A stretch of 64,000 nucleotides of DNA from Lutibacter sp. A80 (GCF_022429645.1 NZ_CP092480.1:1143501-1207500); one strand, 5' to 3'; counted from the first letter of the stretch, positions 35,751 to 44,997 are shown. Numbers and translations are program-made. Notes: generated by a model not told the origin, from the letters alone.

Positions 35751-37691
35751 ATGAAACATAAAACGTATAAAAATTTTATAAAAAAAATAATTCCAATACT
35801 ATACTCTTTATGTGTTTTTATAATTTTATCAATCGCCATTTACAATTATTCTAATTATACAAAAGGGCAATGGGAAAAAGATGAACGCTCTAACTTAATG
35901 GATTTATTAGCCAGTAAAAAATCCAATTTAGAAAAAGCTCTATATTCCAGAATCTATTATACACGTGGTGTAGCCGCATACGTAAGCTTAAACCCTTCAA
36001 TATCTAACAATGAATTTTCTGAACTTGCTAAGGAATACATAAAACAAGACTCTGTAATTAGTACTATGGCTTTGTCTAAAAATTGTATTTTAAATGCTAT
36101 TTATCCATATGAAGGACACGAATCTGCCATAGGCTTAAACTTATTAGCTCATCCTGAAAGAAAAGAAATTGTTGAAAAAACCATTAAAACTGAATTAACC
36201 TTTATTGCTGGACCAGTTGAATTAATTGAAGGTGGTACTGCATTTATAAGTTACACTCCCATATTTGATAAACTTAATAATAATTCATTTTGGGGAATTA
36301 CAGACATTGTTATAAAAAAAGAAAACTTAATTAAAGAAGCAAATATAAATTTAGAAGAAAACGGATTTAAATTTGCTTTAAGAGGAACTGATGGAACTGG
36401 TAAAAATGGGCCTGTTTTTTGGGGAGATGCATCTATTTTTGAAAACGACCCTATATCTATTGCTGTTAATTTGCCTATAGGAAATTGGGTTTTAGCTGCC
36501 ACTCCAGTTAATGGATGGAATTCGTATCTTGATCAAGATAAAACAATTTTATACATTTTATTTATTAGCACCTTTATTATTAGTATTTTAATTTGGTTTA
36601 TTTCCAAAACACTATTAAAGATTAAACAAAATGAACGAAAAATGGTTGCCATTTTTAAATCTATCGATAGTTTAATTGTTGAATTTAATAAAGATGGAGA
36701 TTATTTAACTGTAAATTACAGCAATAAAGATTTACTATATAAACCGCAAAAAGATTTAATCGGTAAAAATGTAAGTACAATTTTTGAACCCGAAATGGCC
36801 AAGTTATTTAAAAATGCTATTACAAAATGTATTAAAAGTAAAGAATTAGTAGTACTCGAGTATCCATTAGTTATTAATAATAAAAAAATGTGGTTTTCTG
36901 CTAGAGTCACCTATAAAACACCAGACACTGTAATTCTGAATGCTTATGATATTACGGATAATAAATCAAAAGAAGAAGAACTTAAAACTTTAAATAAAAT
37001 AAAGGACCAATTTTTTTCTATAATTGCACACGATCTTAAAAACCCTGCAGGCACACAAAAATCTTTAATTAATTTATTAGTAGACCGTTTTGACACAATG
37101 GATATTAATAAGCAAAAAACAATGCTTAAAACCATTCAAAAATCATCTGATCATTTATATAATTTATTAGAAGACCTCTTAAATTGGTCTATGTCTCAAT
37201 CAAAAAAAATAATTGCTAAAAAAATAAAATTCAACATTATAACACACAATAAAGAACTCTTTTCACAATTAGAAAACCAAGCGAACTTAAAAGAGATAAC
37301 CTTTATAAATACAATAAATCCTGAAAATGCCAATGTTATTGGAGATCCAGATTTAACCTCAATTATAATACGTAATTTAATTTCAAATGCTTTAAAATTT
37401 ACAGAACGAAATAAAAAAGTTGAAATTAGTTCTGAAATAATTAATTACAATCAAAAACAATACTTTCAACTAAATATTACTGATACAGGTATTGGAATTT
37501 CATCAGAAAAAATAGATGACCTTTTTAAAATAGAAAAAACCCAATCTAATCCTGGAACAGAAAATGAAAAAGGATCTGGATTAGGTTTATTATTATGTAA
37601 GGAGTTTATTGAAAAACAAGGCGGTAAAATTACTATTGAAAGTAAAATTGGTGTAGGTAGTAAATTTTCAATTTTACTACCTACGGAGTAA
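35751..37691 (+). CDS. CHASE-PAS sensor histidine kinase
   Basis: A 646-residue membrane kinase: first helix (about 13-31), an extracytoplasmic CHASE domain (about 55-240; AFISYTPIF, FWGITDIVIKKENL), second helix (TILYILFISTFIISILIWFI), a PAS domain (about 300-405), HisKA with His427 in FSIIAHDLKNPAG, and HATPase: N-box LISNALKFTE, G1 DTGIGIS, G2 KGSGLGLLLCKEFIEKQGG. All catalytic boxes are intact. CHASE domains sense small molecules such as cytokinin-like ligands or peptides in other organisms. No response regulator is adjacent, so its partner is unknown. Stop is 8 bases from the convergent pirin gene stop. Confidence 0.92.
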   Translation: MKHKTYKNFIKKIIPILYSLCVFIILSIAIYNYSNYTKGQWEKDERSNLMDLLASKKSNLEKALYSRIYYTRGVAAYVSLNPSISNNEFSELAKEYIKQDSVISTMALSKNCILNAIYPYEGHESAIGLNLLAHPERKEIVEKTIKTELTFIAGPVELIEGGTAFISYTPIFDKLNNNSFWGITDIVIKKENLIKEANINLEENGFKFALRGTDGTGKNGPVFWGDASIFENDPISIAVNLPIGNWVLAATPVNGWNSYLDQDKTILYILFISTFIISILIWFISKTLLKIKQNERKMVAIFKSIDSLIVEFNKDGDYLTVNYSNKDLLYKPQKDLIGKNVSTIFEPEMAKLFKNAITKCIKSKELVVLEYPLVINNKKMWFSARVTYKTPDTVILNAYDITDNKSKEEELKTLNKIKDQFFSIIAHDLKNPAGTQKSLINLLVDRFDTMDINKQKTMLKTIQKSSDHLYNLLEDLLNWSMSQSKKIIAKKIKFNIITHNKELFSQLENQANLKEITFINTINPENANVIGDPDLTSIIIRNLISNALKFTERNKKVEISSEIINYNQKQYFQLNITDTGIGISSEKIDDLFKIEKTQSNPGTENEKGSGLGLLLCKEFIEKQGGKITIESKIGVGSKFSILLPTE

Positions 37692-37699
37692 TTTTAGTT

Positions 37700-38416
37700 T
37701 TACATTGGTACTTCAATAAATAAAATGTCTGAACTAAAGTTTGCTTTTAAATTAATTACATCAGTATTATAAACTCCTAGCGCATCTCTTTTATTTAAAA
37801 TTTTATTGTCTACAAGTACTTCTCCTTCAACAACCATAATGTAAACACCATTATTTTTAGATTTTAATTGATACTTAAATGCTAAATTTTCGCTTAAATT
37901 AATTCTCGAAACTTGTGCATTCTGATGTATGGTTAAAGCACCTTCAACACTATGTTCTATTGAAGACACCAATACTTGTAATTTATTTTTTCGCTCTAAT
38001 GCATTAAACTTTTTTTGGTTGTAGCTAGGCGTTACGTTTTGTTTATTTGGAATAATCCATATTTGAAATAAATTTACTTCCTCCGTTGGATGATTATTCA
38101 TTTCTGAATGTTCTATACCAGTACCTGCAGACATTACCTGAACTTCACCTTCTTCTAACGAAATCCATTTATTAGACATAGAATCTCTGTGTTTTAAGGC
38201 TCCTTTTAAGGGTATAGAAATAATTTCCATATTTTCATGTGGATGCGTTCCAAACCCCATTCCTCCTTGAATAAAATCATCATTTAACACTCGTAAAGCG
38301 CCAAAATTCATCTTTTCAGTATTAAAATAATTTGAAAAACTAAAAGAGTAATTTGCTTTTAACCAACCATAATCTGCGATTCCTCTATCATTTGATTTAT
38401 ATATTTTTGCTATCAT
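37700..38416 (-). CDS. Pirin family protein
   Basis: A 238-residue bicupin. The metal-binding motif is seen in GGMGFGTHPHENMEIISIPL (two His and a Glu) and later GTGIEHSEMNNHP; the second cupin is more degenerate, ending DALGVYNTDVINLKANF. Pirins of the YhhW group bind iron and can act as quercetin dioxygenases. The start overlaps the end of the marR gene by 20 bases, so it is the last gene of the DoxX-reductase-MarR-pirin operon, which suits a role in quinone or flavonoid-type stress (inference). Confidence 0.9.
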   Translation of the reverse strand: MIAKIYKSNDRGIADYGWLKANYSFSFSNYFNTEKMNFGALRVLNDDFIQGGMGFGTHPHENMEIISIPLKGALKHRDSMSNKWISLEEGEVQVMSAGTGIEHSEMNNHPTEEVNLFQIWIIPNKQNVTPSYNQKKFNALERKNKLQVLVSSIEHSVEGALTIHQNAQVSRINLSENLAFKYQLKSKNNGVYIMVVEGEVLVDNKILNKRDALGVYNTDVINLKANFSSDILFIEVPM

Positions 38417-38855
38417 TTGTTCTAAACTTATCTAAAAGAGTATTTAAAATTCTTGCCTCATCTTCAGAAAGATTATTGAAATAATTATCTAAACTTTCCA
38501 TTTTAACTTTCGACAATAAATCCAATCCCTTTTCGGTTATTTTTACATAAACTACCCGTCTATCATGTTCGCAGCGTTCACGTTCAATCAATTTTTTATC
38601 ACATAATTTATCCATTAAACGAGTAGAATTTGGCGATTTTTGCACCATACGTTCTTTTACAGTTTTTACTGTAATTGCTTTTTTTGCTCCTCTTAAAATT
38701 CTAAGTATGTTGTATTGCTGTTCAGAAATTTTAAAAGGTTTTAACTGTTCATTTCCCAATGTATCAAAATAGTTTGCTGTAAACTTTATATTTAGCAGCG
38801 CCTTAATTTTTTCATTAGGAAATGTTGAGTTTATTTCTTTAGAAAATTCTGTCAT
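38397..38855 (-). CDS. MarR family transcriptional regulator
   Basis: A 152-residue winged-helix regulator: helix LKPFKISEQQYNILRILRGA, HTH with ITVKTVKERMVQKSPNSTRL, wing CDKKLIERERCEHDRRVVYV, then a dimerisation helix. CEHDRR carries a Cys next to the wing Asp-Arg pair (DxRxxx), and no N-terminal redox Cys like that of OhrR is seen. It probably represses its own operon; the 20-bp palindrome at 39799-39818 is the natural operator. Members of this group (MhqR, QsrR-like) respond to quinones or electrophiles, consistent with the neighbouring reductase and pirin genes. Confidence 0.9.
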   Translation of the reverse strand: MTEFSKEINSTFPNEKIKALLNIKFTANYFDTLGNEQLKPFKISEQQYNILRILRGAKKAITVKTVKERMVQKSPNSTRLMDKLCDKKLIERERCEHDRRVVYVKITEKGLDLLSKVKMESLDNYFNNLSEDEARILNTLLDKFRTNDSKNI

Positions 38856-38856
38856 C

Positions 38857-39387
38857 TTAAACCGATTTTTGAAAATTTTCTACTAATCTTAAAAGGTTTA
38901 ACTTTAAATGTTGGTCAACTAACACTCCCTCTTTAAAATTATCAAAAAAGGATGGAACTGACATATTCCCTATAATTTCACCTCCATTAAATGGAAACCT
39001 TTTAACGGCAAGTTCTAAAACTGTTTGCCCTCCTCGAGCTCCTGGTGATGTTGCCAATAAAAGCATTGGTTTATCTCTCCACACTTTACCATTTATTCTT
39101 GATAGCCAATCAAATGCATTTTTAAAAGCTGCCGTATACGCTCCATTATGCTCGGCAAAAGAAATTATAAATCCATCAGATTTTTCAATTTCATAATTTA
39201 AATTAATTGCACCTTCTGGAAAACCTTTTTCAGATTCTAAATCAACCGAAAAAATAGGCATACTATAGTTATTTAAATCAATATTTATCACTTCAACATC
39301 AGTCAATAAACTACCTGTATATTCTGCAAGAATTTTATTTATCGACTTTTTACTTGTACTAGCTCCAATTGTAAGAATTCTTTTCAT
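38857..39387 (-). CDS. NADPH-dependent FMN reductase family protein
   Basis: A 176-residue flavodoxin-like reductase from the ATG at 39387 (MKRILTIGASTSKKSINK); a longer frame reaching 39438 would overlap the DoxX gene and adds residues unlike the family. FMN-binding motifs: GASTSKKSIN (phosphate loop), SFAEHNGAYTAAFKNAFDWL and LLATSPGARGGQTVLE. Enzymes of this kind reduce quinones, azo compounds or chromate with NAD(P)H. It is one base from the marR gene and 13 after the DoxX gene, in a four-gene operon. Confidence 0.88.
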   Translation of the reverse strand: MKRILTIGASTSKKSINKILAEYTGSLLTDVEVINIDLNNYSMPIFSVDLESEKGFPEGAINLNYEIEKSDGFIISFAEHNGAYTAAFKNAFDWLSRINGKVWRDKPMLLLATSPGARGGQTVLELAVKRFPFNGGEIIGNMSVPSFFDNFKEGVLVDQHLKLNLLRLVENFQKSV

Positions 39388-39400
39388 AATTAAATTGAAT

Positions 39401-39757
39401 TTATTTAAATAACTTTCTACCAAAAACATAAGAAACAACTAATAACACAATTGCTATTATTGCAGCCATTTGTTCTCCATCTTTAATCATTACATGTGCA
39501 AAAAAAGCTAATATAAATTCAAAAAATAAAGCCGAATATGTCCATTCTTTAATTTTTGATTGTTTTTGAGTTACCAATACACCAACTGCTAAAATTTTAG
39601 CTACAGCTAAAGGGTAAATGATATACACAGGATAACCAAAACCTATAAACATTTTTGAAACTTCTGCATTATTAAATATGTACATTCCTGCAGACATTAA
39701 TAATAAAGCACTTAATAATCCTGTACTTAACCAATAAATAATTTTGTTTGTTTTCAT
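39401..39757 (-). CDS. DoxX family membrane protein
   Basis: A 118-residue four-helix membrane protein of the DoxX-like type: IIYWLSTGLLSALLLMSAGM, FIGFGYPVYIIYPLAVAKIL, YSALFFEFILAFFAHVMI, and AIIAIVLLVVSYVFGRKL. GFGYP followed by AKILA are usual DoxX_2 features. First gene of the operon; a -7 box (39778-39785) and a 20-bp palindrome (39799-39818) lie directly upstream. Such proteins often accompany oxidoreductases in thiol or quinone stress loci. Confidence 0.87.
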   Translation of the reverse strand: MKTNKIIYWLSTGLLSALLLMSAGMYIFNNAEVSKMFIGFGYPVYIIYPLAVAKILAVGVLVTQKQSKIKEWTYSALFFEFILAFFAHVMIKDGEQMAAIIAIVLLVVSYVFGRKLFK

Positions 39758-39777
39758 AATTTTAAGTTTTTATGTTG

Positions 39778-39785
39778 CAAATATA
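39778..39785 (-). promoter_or_regulatory. -7 box of doxX-marR-pirin operon
   Basis: TATATTTG then CAAC on the minus strand, 20 bases before the DoxX ATG; exact TAnnTTTG match. The palindrome 13 bases upstream covers the place of the -33 element. Confidence 0.65.
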
Positions 39786-39798
39786 CATAAAATATATT

Positions 39799-39818
39799 TT
39801 ATTTACCTAGGTAAATAA
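39799..39818. promoter_or_regulatory. 20-bp perfect palindrome, candidate MarR operator
   Basis: TTATTTACCTAGGTAAATAA is a perfect 20-bp inverted repeat, the usual size for a MarR dimer site. It sits between the divergent DoxX operon and the carboxylase gene, over the spacer/-33 region of the operon promoter, so binding should block transcription; autoregulation by the operon-encoded MarR protein is the simplest reading. Confidence 0.65.
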
Positions 39819-39889
39819 TGATCGGGTAATTATTTTATAAAGTTTAACATTCATTTTGTACTTTAGCAACTATAAAATAGCTGAAACAA

Positions 39890-41518
39890 ATGGATATTAA
39901 ATTCAATGTAAATGAAGATTACAACAAACTTCAATTATCAGAATTAAAAAAGAAATTGCTAAAAGTTTATAAAGGTGGTGGAAAAGAAAAAATTGAAAAA
40001 CATAAAGCCAAGGGTAAATTAACTGCAAGAGAACGAATCGATTATTTATTTGATAAAAAATCTGACAGCATAGAAATTGGAGCATTAGTTGGTGATGAAA
40101 TGTACACAGAGCACGGCGGCTGTCCTTCTGGTGGAGTTGTAGTTAAAATTGGATATATAAAAGGTAAACAATGCATTGTAGTAGCAAATGATGCAACCGT
40201 AAAAGCAGGAGCTTGGTTTCCTATAACTGGAAAAAAGAATTTACGTGCTCAAGAAATTTCTATTGAAAATAAAATTCCTATTATTTATTTAGTTGACAGT
40301 GCTGGTGTTTATTTACCAATGCAAGATGAAATTTTCCCAGATAAAGAACACTTTGGTAGAATTTTTAGAAATAATGCAGTAATGAGCAGTATGGGAATTA
40401 CTCAAATTTCTGCAATAATGGGAAGCTGTGTTGCAGGTGGAGCATATTTACCAATTATGAGCGATGAAGCTATGATTGTAGATAAAACTGCTAGTATATT
40501 TTTAGCTGGAAGTTATTTAGTAAAAGCAGCTATAGGAGAAAGTATAGATAATGAAACCTTAGGAGGTGCAACTACGCATTGTGAAATTAGTGGAGTTACA
40601 GATTATAAAGCTAGTGATGATAAAGATGCTTTAGACAAAATTAGAAATATTGTAGATAAAATTGGAGATTATAACAAAGCTGGTTTTAATAGAATTAAAG
40701 CTAAACCTCCTATTGAAAATCCTGAAGATATTTTCGGAATTTTACCAAAAACAAGAACTGATCAATACGAAATAAGAGCAATTATAGAACGTATTGTAGA
40801 TAATTCTGAATTTGAAGAATACAAAAAAGACTACGGAAAAACTATTGTATGTGCCTATGCACGAATTAATGGCTGGGCTGTTGGTATAATTGCTAATCAG
40901 CGTAAAATTGTAAAAAACGGTAAAAAAGAAATGCAATTTGGAGGTGTTATTTATTCAGATTCTGCAGATAAAGCTACACGTTTTATTGCAAATTGTAATC
41001 AGAAAAAAATACCACTAGTGTTTTTACAAGATGTTACAGGATTTATGGTTGGTAGTAAAAGTGAACACGGTGGCATTATTAAAGATGGTGCAAAAATGGT
41101 AAATGCTGTCAGCAATTCTGTTGTACCAAAATTCACAATAATTATTGGTAATTCTTATGGTGCAGGTAATTATGCAATGTGTGGTAAAGCTTACGATCCA
41201 CGCCTAATTGTAGCTTGGCCATCAGCTAGATTAGCCGTAATGGGTGGATCACAAGCAGCAAAGGTATTGTTACAAATAGAAAAAGCTTCATTAAAAAAAC
41301 AAGGAGAAAAAATTACCAAACAAAAAGAGCAAGAAATTCTAAAATCTATTCAACAAAAATACGACGCACAAACATCTCCATATTATGCTGCGGCTCGTTT
41401 ATGGACAGATGGAGTTATAAATCCACTTGATACTAGAAAGTGGATAAGTATGGGTATTGAAGCTGCAAACCACGCTCCTATTGAAAAACAATTTAATTTA
41501 GGGATAATTCAGGTTTAA
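39890..41518 (+). CDS. Acyl-CoA carboxylase carboxyltransferase subunit (PccB/MmdA type)
   Basis: A 542-residue carboxyltransferase of the crotonase superfamily: KHKAKGKLTARERIDYLFD, EHGGCPSGGVVVKIGYIKGK, the first oxyanion-hole region MGSCVAGGAYLPIMSDEAMI, and the second VPKFTIIIGNSYGAGNYAMCG with WPSARLAVMGGSQAAKVL. It moves a carboxyl group from biotin to an acyl-CoA (propionyl-, methylcrotonyl- or similar). The substrate is uncertain: length and opening suit propionyl/methylmalonyl-CoA types, but some flavobacterial homologues are labelled methylcrotonyl-CoA carboxylase. No biotin carboxylase gene is adjacent. Confidence 0.9.
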   Translation: MDIKFNVNEDYNKLQLSELKKKLLKVYKGGGKEKIEKHKAKGKLTARERIDYLFDKKSDSIEIGALVGDEMYTEHGGCPSGGVVVKIGYIKGKQCIVVANDATVKAGAWFPITGKKNLRAQEISIENKIPIIYLVDSAGVYLPMQDEIFPDKEHFGRIFRNNAVMSSMGITQISAIMGSCVAGGAYLPIMSDEAMIVDKTASIFLAGSYLVKAAIGESIDNETLGGATTHCEISGVTDYKASDDKDALDKIRNIVDKIGDYNKAGFNRIKAKPPIENPEDIFGILPKTRTDQYEIRAIIERIVDNSEFEEYKKDYGKTIVCAYARINGWAVGIIANQRKIVKNGKKEMQFGGVIYSDSADKATRFIANCNQKKIPLVFLQDVTGFMVGSKSEHGGIIKDGAKMVNAVSNSVVPKFTIIIGNSYGAGNYAMCGKAYDPRLIVAWPSARLAVMGGSQAAKVLLQIEKASLKKQGEKITKQKEQEILKSIQQKYDAQTSPYYAAARLWTDGVINPLDTRKWISMGIEAANHAPIEKQFNLGIIQV

Positions 41519-41522
41519 ATTA

Positions 41523-41553
41523 TTGTAAAAACAATAGGTAATAATTACATTTG
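41523..41553 (+). promoter_or_regulatory. Promoter of yebC
   Basis: TTG (41523-41525), 20-base spacer, TACATTTG (41546-41553), then CA: a full Bacteroidota -33/-7 pair, 23 bases before the ATG. Confidence 0.7.
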
Positions 41554-41576
41554 CATCACAAAAATTTTAAGAAATT

Positions 41577-42293
41577 ATGGGAAGAGCCTTTGAATTTAGA
41601 AAAGCACGTAAAATGAAACGTTGGTCTGCTATGGCAAAAACCTTTACTAGAATTGGTAAAGATATTGTTATGGCTGTTAAAGAAGGTGGTCCAAACCCCG
41701 ATACCAATGCACGTTTAAGAGCTGTAATTCAAAATGCAAAGGCAGCAAATATGCCTAAAGACAATGTAGAACGTGCTATTAAAAAAGCAAGTGAAAAAGA
41801 CACTGCAGATTATAAAGAAGTTCTATTTGAAGGTTATGCTCCACATGGTATTGCTGTAGTTGTTGAAACAGCAACAGATAATAACAATAGAACTGTTGCA
41901 AACGTAAGAGCTGCTTTTAGTAAATGCGACGGAAATATGGGTACTTCGGGCTCCGTAGTTTTTATGTTCGATCACACTTGTAACTTTAGAGTAAAAACCG
42001 AAGATTTACAAATGGATCTGGAAGAGTTTGAATTAGAATTAATAGATTTTGAAGTTGAAGAAGTTTTTGAAGATGAAGATGGAATTTTAATCTATGCTCC
42101 ATTTGAACAATTTGGTGCTATTCAAAAATATTTAGAAGAAAACAACTTAGAAATACTTTCTTCTGGTTTTGAACGTATTCCTACAACAACTGTAAAATTA
42201 CCTGAAGATCAACAAGCAGATGTTGAAAAATTATTAGAACGCCTAGAAGAAGATGACGATGTACAAAACGTATATCATTCTATGGAAATGTAA
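41577..42293 (+). CDS. YebC/PmpR family protein
   Basis: A 238-residue protein of the YebC (TACO1) family: MGRAFEFRKARKMKRWSAMA, then ARLRAVIQNAKAANMPKDNV, the middle domain (VLFEGYAPHGIAVVVETATD) and ...GTSGSVVFMF. YebC proteins bind ribosomes and help translate proline-rich or otherwise slow sequences; older work calls some members transcription regulators. The opening is GRAFEFRK instead of the GHSKWANIKHRK of the YebC-I branch, placing it with the second Bacteroidota branch. Single gene with its own promoter. Confidence 0.94.
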   Translation: MGRAFEFRKARKMKRWSAMAKTFTRIGKDIVMAVKEGGPNPDTNARLRAVIQNAKAANMPKDNVERAIKKASEKDTADYKEVLFEGYAPHGIAVVVETATDNNNRTVANVRAAFSKCDGNMGTSGSVVFMFDHTCNFRVKTEDLQMDLEEFELELIDFEVEEVFEDEDGILIYAPFEQFGAIQKYLEENNLEILSSGFERIPTTTVKLPEDQQADVEKLLERLEEDDDVQNVYHSMEM

Positions 42294-42432
42294 TTTTACC
42301 TAAATTATAGAAGGAAATAAATCTTTTTATTAACGAATTACATATTTTAAAAGCATAGTTAAATTACTGTTGAATAGCATTTTATAAAAATTAAAATTCA
42401 CATTAATATAACCGCTTTTAAATTATTACTCT

Positions 42433-43482
42433 TTATATTGGTGTAACTATACTTAAAACATCATCTAAAAACTTTTTAGATTCAATAAGTTTTGCATTTA
42501 ATTTTGGAGCTTCTAAGCCTTTTCCAAAGGTAGTTTTTCCTTCAAAAATAAAAGCTTCATCCCATAAATTAGCATCTATAAAACTTTGTAATGTTTGTTT
42601 TCCTCCTTCAATTATTAAAGATTGAATTTCATACCTATATAAAATTTCACAAATTTGTTCTGGAACATTTTTATTGAAATTAATGTGTTCAAAAGTTACA
42701 TTTTTATAAGAAATACTAACAGGTTTTACTTCAGATAAAACAATGGTTTTAATTCCATCATTCAATATATTGTAATCTTTGGGTATTTTCAAAATTCTAT
42801 CAATAACAATTCTAACAGGATTATTTCCTGTCCATGTTCTTACATTTAAAGTAGGATTGTCATTTAAAGCCGTTGTTGTACCCACCAAAATAGCTTGTTC
42901 TTCAGCTCTCATTTTATGTACGTATTGCTGAGAATAAGTATTTGAAATCCAATTTGGAGAAATTTCGGAAGTATCATCTCTTAATTTATCTATAAAACCG
43001 TCTTTAGTTACTGCCCATTTCAGAATTATAAAAGGTCTTTTTTTAGTATGAAATGTAAAAAAACGTTTATTTAATTTATAACATTCATCTTCTAAAACAC
43101 CAACTATTACATTACAACCATTATTTTTTAAATACTGAACTCCTCTCCCACACACTTTACTATTAGAATCTACTATTCCAATAACAACGTTTTTAATACC
43201 ATTTGCTACAATTAAATTTGCACAAGGCGGTGTTTTACCAAAATGCGAACAAGGTTCTAAACTAACATAGATTGTAGCATTTTTTAAAAGCGATTTATCT
43301 TTAACAGAATTAATTGCGTGTACTTCGGCATGTGGTTCTCCTGCCTTTTTATGCCAACCTTCTCCAATAATAACGTCGTTTAAAACAATTACACTTCCAA
43401 CCATTGGATTTGGATAAGTAGTTCCAAAACCATTTTTAGCTAATTGAATGCAACGTTTTATATATTTTTCATGTAATTTCAC
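42433..43482 (-). CDS. ribD: Riboflavin biosynthesis deaminase/reductase RibD
   Basis: A 349-residue bifunctional enzyme. N-terminal cytidine-deaminase-like domain: KLHEKYIKRCIQLAKNG, YPNPMVGSVIV, zinc motifs HAEVHAI and LEPCSHFGKTPPCANLI. C-terminal HTP reductase: PFIILKWAVTKDGFID, GTTTALNDNPTLNVRTW, LIIEGGKQTLQSFID. The start is a GTG at 43482: it exactly precedes the family opening, and the upstream frame (to 43581) codes hydrophobic sequence that belongs to the opposite strand. Its start is only 22 bases from the divergent GNAT gene. Confidence 0.93.
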   Translation of the reverse strand: MKLHEKYIKRCIQLAKNGFGTTYPNPMVGSVIVLNDVIIGEGWHKKAGEPHAEVHAINSVKDKSLLKNATIYVSLEPCSHFGKTPPCANLIVANGIKNVVIGIVDSNSKVCGRGVQYLKNNGCNVIVGVLEDECYKLNKRFFTFHTKKRPFIILKWAVTKDGFIDKLRDDTSEISPNWISNTYSQQYVHKMRAEEQAILVGTTTALNDNPTLNVRTWTGNNPVRIVIDRILKIPKDYNILNDGIKTIVLSEVKPVSISYKNVTFEHINFNKNVPEQICEILYRYEIQSLIIEGGKQTLQSFIDANLWDEAFIFEGKTTFGKGLEAPKLNAKLIESKKFLDDVLSIVTPI

Positions 43483-43504
43483 AGCGTAAAAATAATACAA
43501 TAAA

Positions 43505-43996
43505 ATGACTCTTAATAACTTTATAATTAGAGAAATTATTGCTGAAGATAATCCTAAAATTGCAAAAGCAATTAGAAGCATTTTAATTGAATTTGGTGCC
43601 CCAAAAGTAGGAACAGCATATGCAGATACTGCATTAGATACGCTTTCTGAAAATTACACCAATAAAAAATCAATATACTTTGTTATTGAAAAAAATGGCG
43701 AAATATTTGGAGGAGCTGGCATAAAAAAACTCGATAATTATAAAGGAAATATATGCGAATTGCAAAAAATGTACTTTAAACCAGAAGCTCGAGGTATTGG
43801 TTTAGGAAGTAAAATGATGGATATTTGCCTACAAAAAGCAAAAGAATTTGGTTTTGAGAGTTGCTATTTAGAAACTTTACCTTATATGGAAGGAGCCCGT
43901 AAACTATATAGAAAAACTGGTTTTAAAGATTTAGATGCTCCTATGGGAGATACGGGACACTACTCATGTAACTTATGGATGCTTAAAAATTTATAA
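43505..43996 (+). CDS. GNAT family N-acetyltransferase
   Basis: A 163-residue GNAT: FIIREIIAEDNPKIAKAIRS, VIEKNGEIFGGAGIKKLDNY, and the acetyl-CoA loop FKPEARGIGLGSKMMDICLQ, ending YLETLPYMEGARKLYRKTGF. This subgroup (with CELQKMYF) is common in Bacteroidota; the substrate is unknown. The stop overlaps the prmC start by one base (TAATG), so it is coupled with prmC, and a link with translation (for example modification of a ribosomal protein) is conceivable but unproven. Confidence 0.88.
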   Translation: MTLNNFIIREIIAEDNPKIAKAIRSILIEFGAPKVGTAYADTALDTLSENYTNKKSIYFVIEKNGEIFGGAGIKKLDNYKGNICELQKMYFKPEARGIGLGSKMMDICLQKAKEFGFESCYLETLPYMEGARKLYRKTGFKDLDAPMGDTGHYSCNLWMLKNL

Positions 43997-44886
43997 TGTA
44001 TATACAACAATTTAAAACAGCGTTTTTTAATAAACTCAACACACTTTACCCTTCAACTGAAATTCAATCTTTTTTTAACCTATTGATTGATTTTAAATTA
44101 AACTTATCTAGAATTGAAGTCGCACTGCATCCAGATTTTGAAATTTGTAAAGCAGATTTAGAGTATTTACAAAAAGCTACTGACGATTTAGAAAAACAAA
44201 TTCCAATACAATATATAATAGGTAAAACTGAATTTTACGGATTGCCTTTTGAAGTTAATCACAATGTATTAATTCCAAGACCTGAAACCGAAGAATTGGT
44301 AAATTGGATCATCTCTTCTACTTCAAAAAATAAACAAATAAAAATATTAGATATTGGAACTGGAAGTGGCTGTATTCCAATTTCATTGGCTAAAAATTTA
44401 CCAAATGCTACAGTTTATGCGCTTGACGTTTCTGCTGAAGCTTTAAAAACAGCAAAAATAAACGCAAAAAACAACAATGTAAATATCCATTTTATTGAAG
44501 CTGATATTTTAAAAATAGATTCCTTAAAAGATATTTTTGTTAGTACAGCAAACCAAACGGAAAATTCAACGCTAGATAAATTCGATATTATTGTAAGTAA
44601 TCCTCCATATGTTCGAGAATTAGAAAAAACACATATGCAAACTAATGTTTTAGAACACGAACCACATTTAGCTTTGTTTGTTACAAATAACAATCCTTTA
44701 TTGTTTTATAATAAAATTGCTGATTTAGCTAAAAATCATCTTTTAAAAGATGGAAATTTATATTTTGAAATAAATCAATATCTAGGAAAAGAAACAATGG
44801 AATTATTAACTTCAAAAAAATTTAAAAATCCCGAACTTAAAAAAGACATGTTTGGAGAAGATAGAATGATTAAAGCTGGTTGTTAA
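43996..44886 (+). CDS. prmC: Release factor glutamine methyltransferase PrmC/HemK
   Basis: A 296-residue SAM-dependent enzyme that methylates the GGQ glutamine of RF1/RF2. N-terminal helical domain (about 1-75), a hairpin with QIPIQYIIGKTEFYGLPFEV, VLIPRPETEELVNWI, SAM motif ILDIGTGSGCIPISLAKNLP, and the catalytic NPPY in FDIIVSNPPYVRELEK. Length and motifs are standard. Co-translated with the GNAT gene before it. Together with prfC at 7.5 kb it belongs to the translation-termination set. Confidence 0.95.
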   Translation: MYIQQFKTAFFNKLNTLYPSTEIQSFFNLLIDFKLNLSRIEVALHPDFEICKADLEYLQKATDDLEKQIPIQYIIGKTEFYGLPFEVNHNVLIPRPETEELVNWIISSTSKNKQIKILDIGTGSGCIPISLAKNLPNATVYALDVSAEALKTAKINAKNNNVNIHFIEADILKIDSLKDIFVSTANQTENSTLDKFDIIVSNPPYVRELEKTHMQTNVLEHEPHLALFVTNNNPLLFYNKIADLAKNHLLKDGNLYFEINQYLGKETMELLTSKKFKNPELKKDMFGEDRMIKAGC

Positions 44887-44997
44887 ATTCATTATAAATT
44901 AAATGTTAACACTGCTTTTACCCTATTAAACAAACACATGTAACTACTAAATATTTTAATCTTTCTAACAGCTAAACTTTTCTACTAAAAAATCAAG

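Noticed and set aside
42433-43581. 382-codon version of ribD with a hydrophobic N-terminus
   Set aside because: The extra 33 codons lie antisense to the GNAT gene and do not fit the RibD family; the GTG at 43482 gives the expected opening.
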